The notes under the pieces: model-generated
The model's database searches: none
What the model was told of the DNA's origin: nothing
What the model saw: only the letters and a program-made list of their open reading frames with translations
In this document: in pieces, positions 1 through 5,129 of the stretch
Numbering within the stretch: the first letter of the stretch is position 1
How the letters are laid out: every line of letters begins with the position of its first letter
From: an uncultured Flavobacteriaceae bacterium
GTDB taxonomy: Bacteria > Bacteroidota > Bacteroidia > Flavobacteriales > Flavobacteriaceae
Direction of reading: 5' to 3'
DNA: 6,310 nt
Assembly: GCA_947311815.1 (NCBI GenBank)
Contig: CAMZMA010000029.1
Coordinates: forward strand, 1-6,310
Position numbers and translations under genes: made by a program

Positions 1-861
1 CCTTATAAATTCAAAAAAGGAAAGGAAACTTCTAAAGGGAAAATTGTTTTCGGTTTTACTGGTGAAAGGAAGAATTTTAAAATTAAATTATTGTCTAAAA
101 CACCTAAAAACTTTAAAAGCACATTTCTTTTAGAGAAAGATAAGGATACCATAAATTATTGGTTTACGCCTTTTGAAGCCGATTCGTTAAACTTTATCAT
201 TTCTAACAATAATGTTATTGACTCTGTAACAGTAAAATTACGAAAGAAAAAGATAGATTCTCTTGTTGTGAACACTACAATAAGCAGAACATTGCATACA
301 AAAGATACTTTTTTCCTGAAAACAAACAACCCTATAATTACTGTTGATACTAGTAAAATTAAACTTTATGACAAAGATTCGTTAAAAGTAAGTTACAAAA
401 AATTACTGGTTAAGAATAAAATTGCTATATTGTTCAATAAAAAAGAAAAAGAAAATTACCGTCTAGAATTACTCCCAAAAGCTTTTAAAGATATTTATTC
501 AATGTATAATGATACATTAAAATATCAATTTAGAACTCTTGGTAAAGATGATTACGGTAAAATAATACTAACAATAGAGCGTAAAGGCACTGATAATTTA
601 ATAATTGAATTATTGAATAAGAATGAAAAGCTAATTAGAAAAAAGTTTATTACTTCTACTGAAATTAAAGATGTGATTTTTGATTTTTTACCACCTCAAA
701 AATATTTGATGAGAGTAATTGTTGATGAAAATAAAAATTTTAAATGGGATACAGGTAATTATTTAGAAAAATTACAGCCAGAAAAGATTGAATATTTTCC
801 AAAAACCATTGTTTTAAGAGCTAATTATTTTGAGTACGAAACCTTTATTCTAAAAAAATAA
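1..861 (+). CDS. Ig-like domain surface protein, C-terminal part (5' end off window)
   Basis: The frame is open from base 1 to the TAA at 859-861, giving 286 visible codons. The TTG at 91 is internal and not a start, because the 30 codons before it are also open and similar in composition. The visible part looks like alternating beta-strands, as in the C-terminal half of Bacteroidota proteins that begin with an SbsA-type Ig-like (Big_5) domain. The most telling segment is the last ~60 residues: FLPPQKYLMRVIVDENKN followed by KWDTGN, then LQPEKIEYFPK and RANYFEYETF. The D-E-N-K-N-x-K-W-D stretch near visible residue 242 resembles a calcium-binding loop or a DUF2141-like edge. Such proteins are usually exported, but the N-terminus that would show a signal peptide is missing. 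The molecular role is unknown. The next gene follows in the same direction 60 bp after the stop, counting from its preferred start. Family assignment is from recalled pattern, not a search. Confidence 0.8.
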   Translation, partial: PYKFKKGKETSKGKIVFGFTGERKNFKIKLLSKTPKNFKSTFLLEKDKDTINYWFTPFEADSLNFIISNNNVIDSVTVKLRKKKIDSLVVNTTISRTLHTKDTFFLKTNNPIITVDTSKIKLYDKDSLKVSYKKLLVKNKIAILFNKKEKENYRLELLPKAFKDIYSMYNDTLKYQFRTLGKDDYGKIILTIERKGTDNLIIELLNKNEKLIRKKFITSTEIKDVIFDFLPPQKYLMRVIVDENKNFKWDTGNYLEKLQPEKIEYFPKTIVLRANYFEYETFILKK

Positions 862-865
862 AAAA

Positions 866-898
866 TTGCTTGTATGTTTTATTATTTTAATATATTTG
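866..898 (+). promoter_or_regulatory. Flavobacterial promoter for the outer-membrane protein gene
   Basis: TTG at 866-868 and TATATTTG at 891-898 are separated by 22 bp. This fits the Flavobacterium sigma consensus TTG-N17-23-TAnnTTTG. Transcription should start near 904-906, about 17 nt before TTG 922. That places ATG 874 upstream of the transcript and favours the TTG start. Confidence 0.55.
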
Positions 899-921
899 TC
901 TCTCTAAAAGTTCCCTGTATT

Positions 922-1722
922 TTGAAAAATTATTATATAAAATTATTTTTTACTCTTTTTATCATTACATCTACGTATGGTCAATATTATACACATGATA
1001 TAGGTATATTGGCCGGTTCTTCAAAATTTCAAACAGATTTTGGAGAAAGAGGAGATTTTGCTAGTGGTTTTGATAACGGAGGTATGTCGATCTCTTTGGC
1101 TCATTATTTGAGTTTCTATAAAAGAAATACACGTTGGAATTCTTCTGGCGAAATGTATAAGTTTGTTATGATTAAATCGGAGTTTAATTTCATGCCAAGT
1201 GTTAAGCTAGATCATTATGGTAAATGGATTTTAGGGTCTTCTGATTTAGCGAAACAACTTAAAGCAATGCATGGTGAAATTAGTATGCTTAATTTAGGTG
1301 TAAGTATTCAATATTATTTAAAAAATTTAGAAAAATTTTCGTATGCTTATTCTGATTTAAATTGGAACTGGAATCCTTTTGTAACTTTTGGTATAAGATA
1401 TTCATTGTATAAAAACGAGCTTGTTTCTGATTTAGGTGATTGGAGACAAGATATTACTGTGTTACCTCGTAAATACAGAGTTCCTGGAGCGTTAAAAGTT
1501 GGTAAAGGCAATGCTTTTGCATTTACTATGGGCTTAGGAACAAGGTATAAGATTACTGAAAAACTAGATTTAGCAACACAATTTAATTGGCAAATATACT
1601 TCTCTGACGCAATAGATGGTTTACAAGCAAATGTGATTGAAAACAAAAATAATGATTGGTTTTTTAATTTTCAAATAGGCGTTATTTATCACTTAAATTT
1701 TAACAGACCATTGTTTGAATAG
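922..1722 (+). CDS. Outer-membrane-like beta-barrel protein, THC0290_0291 family
   Basis: From TTG 922 the product is 266 residues; from the in-frame ATG at 874 it would be 282. I prefer TTG 922 for two reasons. It places Lys-Asn directly after the start, followed by a hydrophobic run (KLFFTLFIITST) and a cleavage site YGQ, a standard signal peptide. The promoter at 866-898 would also leave ATG 874 outside the mRNA. The mature part has many short aromatic strands with alternating polarity, such as KFVMIKSEFNFMPSV and FNFQIGVIYHLNF, as expected of an outer-membrane barrel. HDIGILAGSSKFQTDFGERGDF and the later KLDHYGKW match what I recall of the THC0290_0291 family found in Flavobacteriia. Some members carry the name glutamate dehydrogenase, but nothing of that enzyme is visible here. 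Function is unknown. No strong terminator follows; only a weak ACCA/TGGT stem before a T-rich stretch near 1708-1740. Confidence 0.75.
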   Translation: MKNYYIKLFFTLFIITSTYGQYYTHDIGILAGSSKFQTDFGERGDFASGFDNGGMSISLAHYLSFYKRNTRWNSSGEMYKFVMIKSEFNFMPSVKLDHYGKWILGSSDLAKQLKAMHGEISMLNLGVSIQYYLKNLEKFSYAYSDLNWNWNPFVTFGIRYSLYKNELVSDLGDWRQDITVLPRKYRVPGALKVGKGNAFAFTMGLGTRYKITEKLDLATQFNWQIYFSDAIDGLQANVIENKNNDWFFNFQIGVIYHLNFNRPLFE

Positions 1723-1906
1723 TTGGTTTTCTTTTTTCTTATTTATTGCCAAAAATAAAATCTATAGAAAATACTACGGATATTTTTAGATGCAATATGT
1801 ACACAATTGTTTTTAAATTGCTAAAAGGCACACAAATAAATCATTGGAAAATGTAGATTGAAAATTTGGTATTAAGTGCTATTGAGTGAGTACTCATTTG
1901 TTAAAA

Positions 1907-1923
1907 TTATCTTTTCAAGATAA
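1907..1923 (-). terminator. Weak terminator-like hairpin after the SPOR lipoprotein gene
   Basis: TTATCTT (1907-1913) and AAGATAA (1917-1923) form a perfect 7-bp stem with a 3-nt loop. It lies 15 bp beyond the stop of the leftward gene. Read on the minus strand it is followed by TTTT. The stem is A+T rich and therefore weak. It sits between two convergent genes and could act in either direction. Confidence 0.35.
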
Positions 1924-1938
1924 AAATCAGATTAAAAT

Positions 1939-2601
1939 TTACTCACTATATACCCAAATTGTTTTATCATCAAGTTTATCATCTTCAATATAAATAAAAT
2001 TATAGGCTTTATGTATAGATTTAAAAGGTTTTATACTCACTAGATAATTGCCATTCCAACTACTTATTAAAATACTAGTTTCTGGGTATCTTAGAGATAA
2101 TTTTTGTTTTCTTTTTATTGCATTTTCTTCTAATTTATAGCTTCCTACAATAGCATGATATTTTTTTCGAGAACTTACATTGGCAACTGTTGAAGAGTCA
2201 GAGAAATTATTAGGGTTAATTTTTTCTAACATTGTATTTGGGTAATTTTCAGAAGGTTTTAATTTTTGCGCTTTTGTATAATACTCATTCGCTTTTTTAT
2301 AAAGTTTTTTATTAAAAAAATCATCTCCTTTTAAAATCATTTCTTTATACAAAGAATCTTTTTGTTGAACAATTAATTTATCTAATCCAATAATTTTTTC
2401 AGAAATTATATTTTCCTTTTTTAAATTTTGTGCTTTTAAATAGTAGTTTTTTGCTTCTTCAAATCGATGCTCTTTTTTTAGGATTTCAGCTTTTTTAATC
2501 ATTTTTTGATACTCTTTGTCCTTCTCGTTAGAGCATGAAGAAAAATTAAAAAAAGCAAATAACAAGAAGCTTGTAAAAAAAATACGAAAAAAGGATTTCA
2601 T
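1939..2601 (-). CDS. Lipoprotein with TPR-like helices and C-terminal SPOR domain
   Basis: The product is 220 residues from the ATG at 2599-2601. A longer frame opens at TTG 2664, but that TTG appears to be the -33 promoter element, and the ATG start gives a clean lipoprotein signal: MKSFFRIFF, a hydrophobic run, then lipobox FSSC with Cys23. Residues ~30-63 and ~85-120 form two similar helical units, EEAKNYYLKAQNLKK and KKANEYYTKAQKLKP, which look like degenerate TPR repeats. A Ser/Asn-rich linker (~130-145) leads to a SPOR domain (~147-220): YHAIVGSYKLEENA, then WNGNYLVSIKPFKSIHKA, ending in WVYSE. SPOR domains bind peptidoglycan stripped of stem peptides, often at division sites, so an envelope or division role is likely, but the partner is unknown. 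Cys23 is followed by SNEKDKE, which is not a clear surface-export signal, so a periplasm-facing anchor is more likely. The gene stands alone. Confidence 0.85.
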   Translation of the reverse strand: MKSFFRIFFTSFLLFAFFNFSSCSNEKDKEYQKMIKKAEILKKEHRFEEAKNYYLKAQNLKKENIISEKIIGLDKLIVQQKDSLYKEMILKGDDFFNKKLYKKANEYYTKAQKLKPSENYPNTMLEKINPNNFSDSSTVANVSSRKKYHAIVGSYKLEENAIKRKQKLSLRYPETSILISSWNGNYLVSIKPFKSIHKAYNFIYIEDDKLDDKTIWVYSE

Positions 2602-2629
2602 TAAAAATGATTTTAGGTGTTTATAAATA

Positions 2630-2664
2630 CAAAAATATAAAAAACATCGTAAAGTTATCCACAA
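2630..2664 (-). promoter_or_regulatory. Probable promoter of the SPOR lipoprotein gene
   Basis: On the minus strand TATTTTTG (2637-2630) fits the TAnnTTTG -7 element. A TTG at 2664-2662 lies 24 bp further upstream, one base beyond the usual 17-23 spacing. The predicted transcript would start near 2622 and leave a short leader of about 20 nt before ATG 2601. Confidence 0.4.
2655..2663 (+). other. Perfect DnaA-box-like site overlapping a promoter
   Basis: TTATCCACA matches the strong DnaA-box consensus exactly. It overlaps the -33 TTG of the leftward promoter. I saw no other box nearby, so this is not an origin. It may be a chance match or a single regulatory site. Confidence 0.3.
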
Positions 2665-2803
2665 ATACTGTTTTATTCAGGGTAAAATTTTGCTTTTTTT
2701 ATCAATGTAAGATAAAGGTATTTGTTTACTCTGAAACCATTATTAACTAATTTTTTTTGATATTTTAATAAATGGTAGTTCAACTAGCAAATGCAACTTT
2801 TTG

Positions 2804-2849
2804 ATTCACGAACCTACCTTTGTCAGCAGATAGGTTCATGATTTTTTTT
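2804..2849 (+). terminator. Orphan hairpin followed by eight T residues
   Basis: GAACCTA (2810-2816) pairs perfectly with TAGGTTC (2831-2837). After one C/A mismatch the stem extends through TCA/TGA. An unbroken run of eight T follows at 2842-2849. This has the form of an intrinsic terminator read rightward, but no rightward gene precedes it; the nearest one ends at 1722. It could end an unannotated small RNA or be a remnant of a dispersed palindrome. Confidence 0.4.
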
Positions 2850-2946
2850 AAAGATTGTAAAGGATTATTGGTAAATGAACTCGCCTCTCTAAAAAAAACT
2901 TTGGTTTTTCAATTTATGGAACTATAAAACCGCTATTTTTAGGTTA

Positions 2947-2965
2947 AAATTCGTGAATTCGTAGC
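2947..2965 (+). repeat. Short intergenic repeat unit, copy 1
   Basis: AAATTCGTGAATTCGTAGC contains the heptamer-like unit ATTCGTG/ATTCGTA twice. It matches 15 of 19 bases with the reverse complement of 3561-3579, so two inverted copies flank the small lipoprotein gene. I recall similar attcgtgaattcgtggc strings between flavobacterial genes, which suggests a dispersed element. Confidence 0.45.
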
Positions 2966-2974
2966 AAAAATCAA

Positions 2975-3011
2975 AAAAACAAAAAAGACCCTCAAAAAAT
3001 GAGGGCCTTTT
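2975..3011 (-). terminator. Strong intrinsic terminator of the small lipoprotein gene
   Basis: Read leftward, GGCCCTCA (3007-3000) pairs with TGAGGGTC (2994-2987). This is eight pairs with one G-U and a 5-nt all-T loop. It is followed on the minus strand by TTTTTTG and another T-run (2986-2974). It begins 25 bp after the stop at 3032. A short TTTT on the other side (3008-3011) allows weaker rightward action. Confidence 0.88.
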
Positions 3012-3031
3012 CTATACTTTATAACTACTTC

Positions 3032-3466
3032 CTATTTTGAAGGAGCCATTTTAGATTGAATTGCAGACAACACAGATTTGTATTGTTTCATTTCTTTAGC
3101 ATCTAATTTTGACGCTAATTCTTTTCCTTTTGCTAGTAAATCTTTTCCTTTAGAAGCTAATGCCCCTATTTTAGCTAAATTACCATTTGCAGCAATATAA
3201 TCTTTTGCATAAGCAGCATATTCAGTAAGGTTTTTAGTCACTTCAGGATTAGAAAATTCTGGTATTTTAACACCTCCTAATACAGATGCAACTGCGTCTT
3301 TTGCGCCATCAACAACTGTTTTTGTAGCGTCTTTTGCACCGTCAACAACTTTTGTAGTTGCATTTTTTGTAGCATCAACAGTTTTGTTTGCTGCTTCTTT
3401 TGCTTTTTTACATGATGTTGATAACAATGCACCAACAACCATCATAGATAATACGATTTTTCTCAT
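3032..3466 (-). CDS. Small Lys/Ala-rich lipoprotein with LEA-like 11-residue repeats
   Basis: The product is 144 residues from ATG 3464-3466. A lipoprotein signal is clear: MRKIVLSMM, a hydrophobic core, and lipobox STSC with Cys19. Residues 29-61 are three consecutive 11-residue units, TVDATKNATTK, VVDGAKDATKT and VVDGAKDAVAS, forming a charged amphipathic helix. The period and the Ala/Lys/Asp composition resemble group 3 LEA and YtxH-like stress proteins, but this is a likeness in composition, not proof of homology. Residues ~65-144 are a second mostly helical part (PEVTKNLTEYAAYAKDYI, KGKDLLAKGKELASKL) that may be an independent helical bundle. Cys19 is followed by KKAKEAAN, not an acidic surface-export signal, so a periplasm-facing anchor is likely. 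The gene is monocistronic, with its own consensus promoter and strong terminator, which suggests solid expression. Function is unknown. Confidence 0.85.
   Translation of the reverse strand: MRKIVLSMMVVGALLSTSCKKAKEAANKTVDATKNATTKVVDGAKDATKTVVDGAKDAVASVLGGVKIPEFSNPEVTKNLTEYAAYAKDYIAANGNLAKIGALASKGKDLLAKGKELASKLDAKEMKQYKSVLSAIQSKMAPSK
3294..3392 (-). repeat. Three tandem 33-bp units inside the lipoprotein gene
   Basis: Units at 3294-3326, 3327-3359 and 3360-3392 share the pattern GCGTCTTTTG, then ATCAACAAC or close variants. Each encodes one 11-residue block. The first two are closest; the third is more diverged. The length is a multiple of three, so gain or loss of a unit would keep the frame. 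Confidence 0.75.
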
Positions 3467-3493
3467 TTTTGATAAGTTTTTTAGATTGAATTA

Positions 3494-3523
3494 CAAAGTT
3501 AATAGAAAGTTTTGATTTCGCAA
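3494..3523 (-). promoter_or_regulatory. Consensus flavobacterial promoter of the small lipoprotein gene
   Basis: On the minus strand TTG (3523-3521), 19 bp, then TAACTTTG (3501-3494) fits TTG-N17-23-TAnnTTTG exactly. Transcription should start near 3487, leaving about 20 nt of A-rich leader with no Shine-Dalgarno sequence, which is normal for this group. Confidence 0.75.
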
Positions 3524-3560
3524 ATTTTAATGTCATCAATATTAGATACTTTTTATAAAA

Positions 3561-3579
3561 GCCACGAATTTGCGAATCT
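3561..3579 (-). repeat. Short intergenic repeat unit, copy 2 (inverted)
   Basis: GCCACGAATTTGCGAATCT reads AGATTCGCAAATTCGTGGC on the minus strand and matches 15 of 19 bases with 2947-2965. It lies upstream of the small lipoprotein promoter, followed on the plus strand by a T-run (3579-3585). Confidence 0.45.
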
Positions 3580-3812
3580 TTTTTTAAATTTTTGTAAAAA
3601 ATTATCGATGAATGTATTTTAGCCCCTAGTTTAGCCCCCAATAAGTTCGGAGTGATATTTTAAATTAGATAATGGTTTATTTGTGTTTTGATGTGCTTGA
3701 AAAGTCCCATGTCTGAAATTTTGTCGTGAAAATTTAAGAGTATTTGATTCTTAGGTATTTAACAAATTATAACTTTTGGATAATTTTTAGTTGAAATAAG
3801 ATATGAATTTTG

Positions 3813-4472
3813 TTATTCTTGCTTAGGGTTGAGTGTTTTTTTAAAATTTGGAATTCTTAATAAGTTTTTGTTTTTAGAATCTTCTTCAACAAAAAAATAT
3901 TTTTTAATATTAGATATTCTTTTTGGTTGCAAATCATAAAGCGTAATGTCTATATTCTTATCTGTATTATTAGAAATAGTAATGGTAAATTGTTCAAATC
4001 CTATGTAAGAGAAATGATATTTCTCTGCAAGTTTATTTTTTACTTTTTTAATGATGAGGTCTCCCTTTCTATCTGTTAACTAACCTTTTCTTTTTTTAAA
4101 GCTCTTGTCTGTAAAAATATTTACACCATAGATTGGGAGGTTATAAGCATCCTTAACATTAAATTTTAGAGTTACAGAATCTTTGTTTTGATTAATACTA
4201 TTTATAATTGTTGCTCTTTGTAGTTTTTTAGCTTTAGTATTATCAAAATGCAAAATAAGGTTCTGTTTTTTTATTTCATATTTCCCAGTACCAAATTCTT
4301 GTATACCTAAGCAGCCTGAATGAACATATTTAAAATGATTATTATTTAAAATGTCTATACAAATTACATCGGATTCTCCTATCGGAGTAGTGCAATACCT
4401 TCCTTCATCTAGTTTTTGAGAATAGGAATAAAAATTAATCAATAAAAAAACAAATAAAATGATATTTTTCAT
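3813..4472 (-). pseudogene. Secreted two-domain protein split by an in-frame TAG
   Basis: From ATG 4470-4472 the frame runs 130 codons to TAG (4082-4080), then stays open in the same frame for 88 more codons to TAA (3815-3813). The codons after the TAG read like real protein: LTDRKGDLIIKK, then YHFSYIGFEQFTITISNN and DKNIDITLYDL. Joined with the residues before it (KFNVKDAYNLPIYGVNIFTD), they complete a carboxypeptidase regulatory-like beta-sandwich (CarboxypepD_reg type). In that fold a short strand pair is followed by TD-x-x-GD-x-x-I and a strand with Y-x-G-F/Y. The intact protein would be 219 residues: signal peptide, an N-terminal domain (~20-95), and this C-terminal domain (~100-190) with a charged tail. 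One base change at the TAG (for example from AAG, CAG, GAG or TGG) restores the frame. A recent nonsense mutation or a sequencing error is most likely; programmed readthrough is not excluded. Confidence 0.75.
4080..4472 (-). CDS. Secreted protein of unknown function, 130-residue product before the TAG
   Basis: This is the product translated if the TAG at 4082-4080 is read as a stop. MKNIILFVFLLINF followed by YSYSQ is a type I signal peptide, cut near residue 19. The N-terminal domain contains GRYCTTPIGESDVICIDIL, CLGIQEFGTGKYEIKK and LILHFDN. Its short strands with a G-x-Y-x-I-K-x-x-x-L-x-L pattern are common in small exported Bacteroidota proteins of the lipocalin-like or lifestyle-unknown kind, and I cannot name the family. 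Three Cys residues (27, 38, 54) could form a disulfide. Residues ~100-130 are only the first strands of the C-terminal domain, so this product would be incomplete. The leader holds a weak promoter-like GACCTTTG (4495-4488) with a TTG 23 bp upstream, one mismatch from consensus. Confidence 0.6.
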   Translation of the reverse strand: MKNIILFVFLLINFYSYSQKLDEGRYCTTPIGESDVICIDILNNNHFKYVHSGCLGIQEFGTGKYEIKKQNLILHFDNTKAKKLQRATIINSINQNKDSVTLKFNVKDAYNLPIYGVNIFTDKSFKKRKG

Positions 4473-4502
4473 AGTAAAAAATTATAAATCAAAGGTCTTA
4501 GT

Positions 4503-4518
4503 ACATTTCAAAAAATGT
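4503..4518. repeat. Small inverted repeat upstream of the TAG-split gene
   Basis: ACATTT (4503-4508) and AAATGT (4513-4518) form a 6-bp inverted repeat with a 4-nt spacer. It lies between the weak -33 and -7 candidates of the leftward gene, so it could be an operator, but A+T-rich sequence produces such repeats by chance. Confidence 0.2.
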
Positions 4519-4554
4519 TACAAACTAGTGTATTTATGTAAAATAGTATATTTC

Positions 4555-4587
4555 AGACCTGTCAGGTTTTTAAAACCTGACAGGTCT
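4555..4587. repeat. Perfect 16-bp inverted repeat (GACCTGTCAGG type)
   Basis: AGACCTGTCAGGTTTT (4555-4570) is the exact reverse complement of AAAACCTGACAGGTCT (4572-4587), with one T between. This palindrome is familiar to me as a dispersed intergenic element of Flavobacteriia, although I could not check copy number. It begins 36 bp beyond the end of the acetyltransferase gene and would fold into a stable hairpin in RNA. No proper T-run follows on the minus strand, so it may protect the 3' end or act as a weak two-way terminator and not a classical one. Confidence 0.8.
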
Positions 4588-4622
4588 CTAAAGCTATTCT
4601 AAAAAAATGATACTTTTGTCAT

Positions 4623-5129
4623 CTATGTAAAGTCAAAGATATACAAATTATCTTTTTCAGTACCTTCAAAATATATAGCACATTTTTCAAATTGAAAACC
4701 GAGTTTTTTAATTAATTTGATAGAACTAGTATTCTTAGGTTTTATAAGTGCATTTAATTTTTTTACGTTGAGGCTGGTTTTACAATATTCTAGTATTTTT
4801 TTAGTAGCTTCTGTGGCGTATCCTTTTCCGCGCCCTTTGGGTAAATAGGCGTAACCGATATCGATAAAATCTAAAAAATCTCTTTGTAATAAAGTGGCTG
4901 CACCAATTTTTTCTTGTGTTTTTGTAATAGAAACAGTAAAGAACCCCAGTCCGTTTTGGTTCATTTTAGGAAGTGTTTCTTGTAAGTAATTTTCGGTATC
5001 TTGTACCGTTTTATGGTTTTTATTGTTGATGTATTTTATCCAATCAGAATCGTTAAATAGCTCGAAATAAAAAGGCGCGTCTTTTAAGGTAGCTTTTGTT
5101 AATGTTAGTCTTTGGGTGGTTAAAATCAT
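4623..5129 (-). CDS. GNAT family N-acetyltransferase (RimJ/RimL-like)
   Basis: The product is 168 residues, a usual length for the Acetyltransf_3 group. The start MILTTQRLTLTKATLKDAPF is typical of this branch: a T-x-R-L-x-L strand, then the D-A helix. The acetyl-CoA pyrophosphate loop is visible at residues ~95-110 as LPKGRGKGYATEA, which fits R-x-x-G-x-A. Motif B follows at ~128-147 (LIKPKNTSSIKLIKKLGF), where the Asn-x-x-S helix and LGF end are characteristic. IDIGYAY (~89-95) is the strand before the loop. These enzymes move an acetyl group from acetyl-CoA to an amino group, on a ribosomal protein terminus, a small amine or an antibiotic; the substrate cannot be read here. The ATG overlaps the kdsA stop by one base (TAATG), so the two are very likely one mRNA with coupled translation. 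A link to LPS is possible but unproven; pairing may only reflect operon packing. Confidence 0.9.
   Translation of the reverse strand: MILTTQRLTLTKATLKDAPFYFELFNDSDWIKYINNKNHKTVQDTENYLQETLPKMNQNGLGFFTVSITKTQEKIGAATLLQRDFLDFIDIGYAYLPKGRGKGYATEATKKILEYCKTSLNVKKLNALIKPKNTSSIKLIKKLGFQFEKCAIYFEGTEKDNLYIFDFT

Larger units (their letters stand above)
2602..3031. other. 430-bp intergenic region without a gene
   Basis: I find no credible coding frame here on either strand. From left to right it holds the promoter and DnaA-like site of the SPOR gene (2630-2664), an A+T-rich stretch, a terminator-like hairpin on the plus strand (2804-2849), a short repeat unit (2947-2965), and the terminator of the next leftward gene (2975-3011). 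Confidence 0.6.
3467..3812. other. 346-bp intergenic region without a gene
   Basis: The region holds the lipoprotein promoter (3494-3523), the inverted repeat partner (3561-3579) and a direct repeat TTTAGCCCC (3618-3626 and 3630-3638). A 77-codon minus-strand frame across it (3408-3641) opens with TTG and has no recognisable content. I see no RNA gene. No clear terminator hairpin follows the leftward frame ending at 3813. Confidence 0.55.

Noticed and set aside
1347..1646. A 99-codon minus-strand frame opposite the outer-membrane protein gene
   Set aside because: It lies entirely within a well-supported gene on the other strand, has no recognisable domain and no promoter; it is a shadow.
1887..1896. 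Palindrome TGAGTACTCA as an operator
   Set aside because: It lies between two convergent gene ends, where no promoter is expected, and ten-base palindromes occur by chance.
2602..2664. N-terminal extension of the SPOR lipoprotein from TTG 2664
   Set aside because: The TTG coincides with the -33 promoter element, the extension would bury the lipoprotein signal, and ATG 2601 gives a perfect lipobox arrangement.
3294..3392. Tandem repeats considered as a CRISPR array
   Set aside because: The units are contiguous without spacers, lie inside a coding frame and match its 11-residue periodicity.
3408..3641. A 77-codon minus-strand frame overlapping the start of the small lipoprotein gene
   Set aside because: It opens with TTG, spans the promoter and repeat region, overlaps the real gene in another frame and has no protein-like pattern.
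4611..4618. TACTTTTG, a rightward -7 promoter match
   Set aside because: There is no TTG at the right distance upstream and no rightward gene follows; it points into the end of the acetyltransferase gene.
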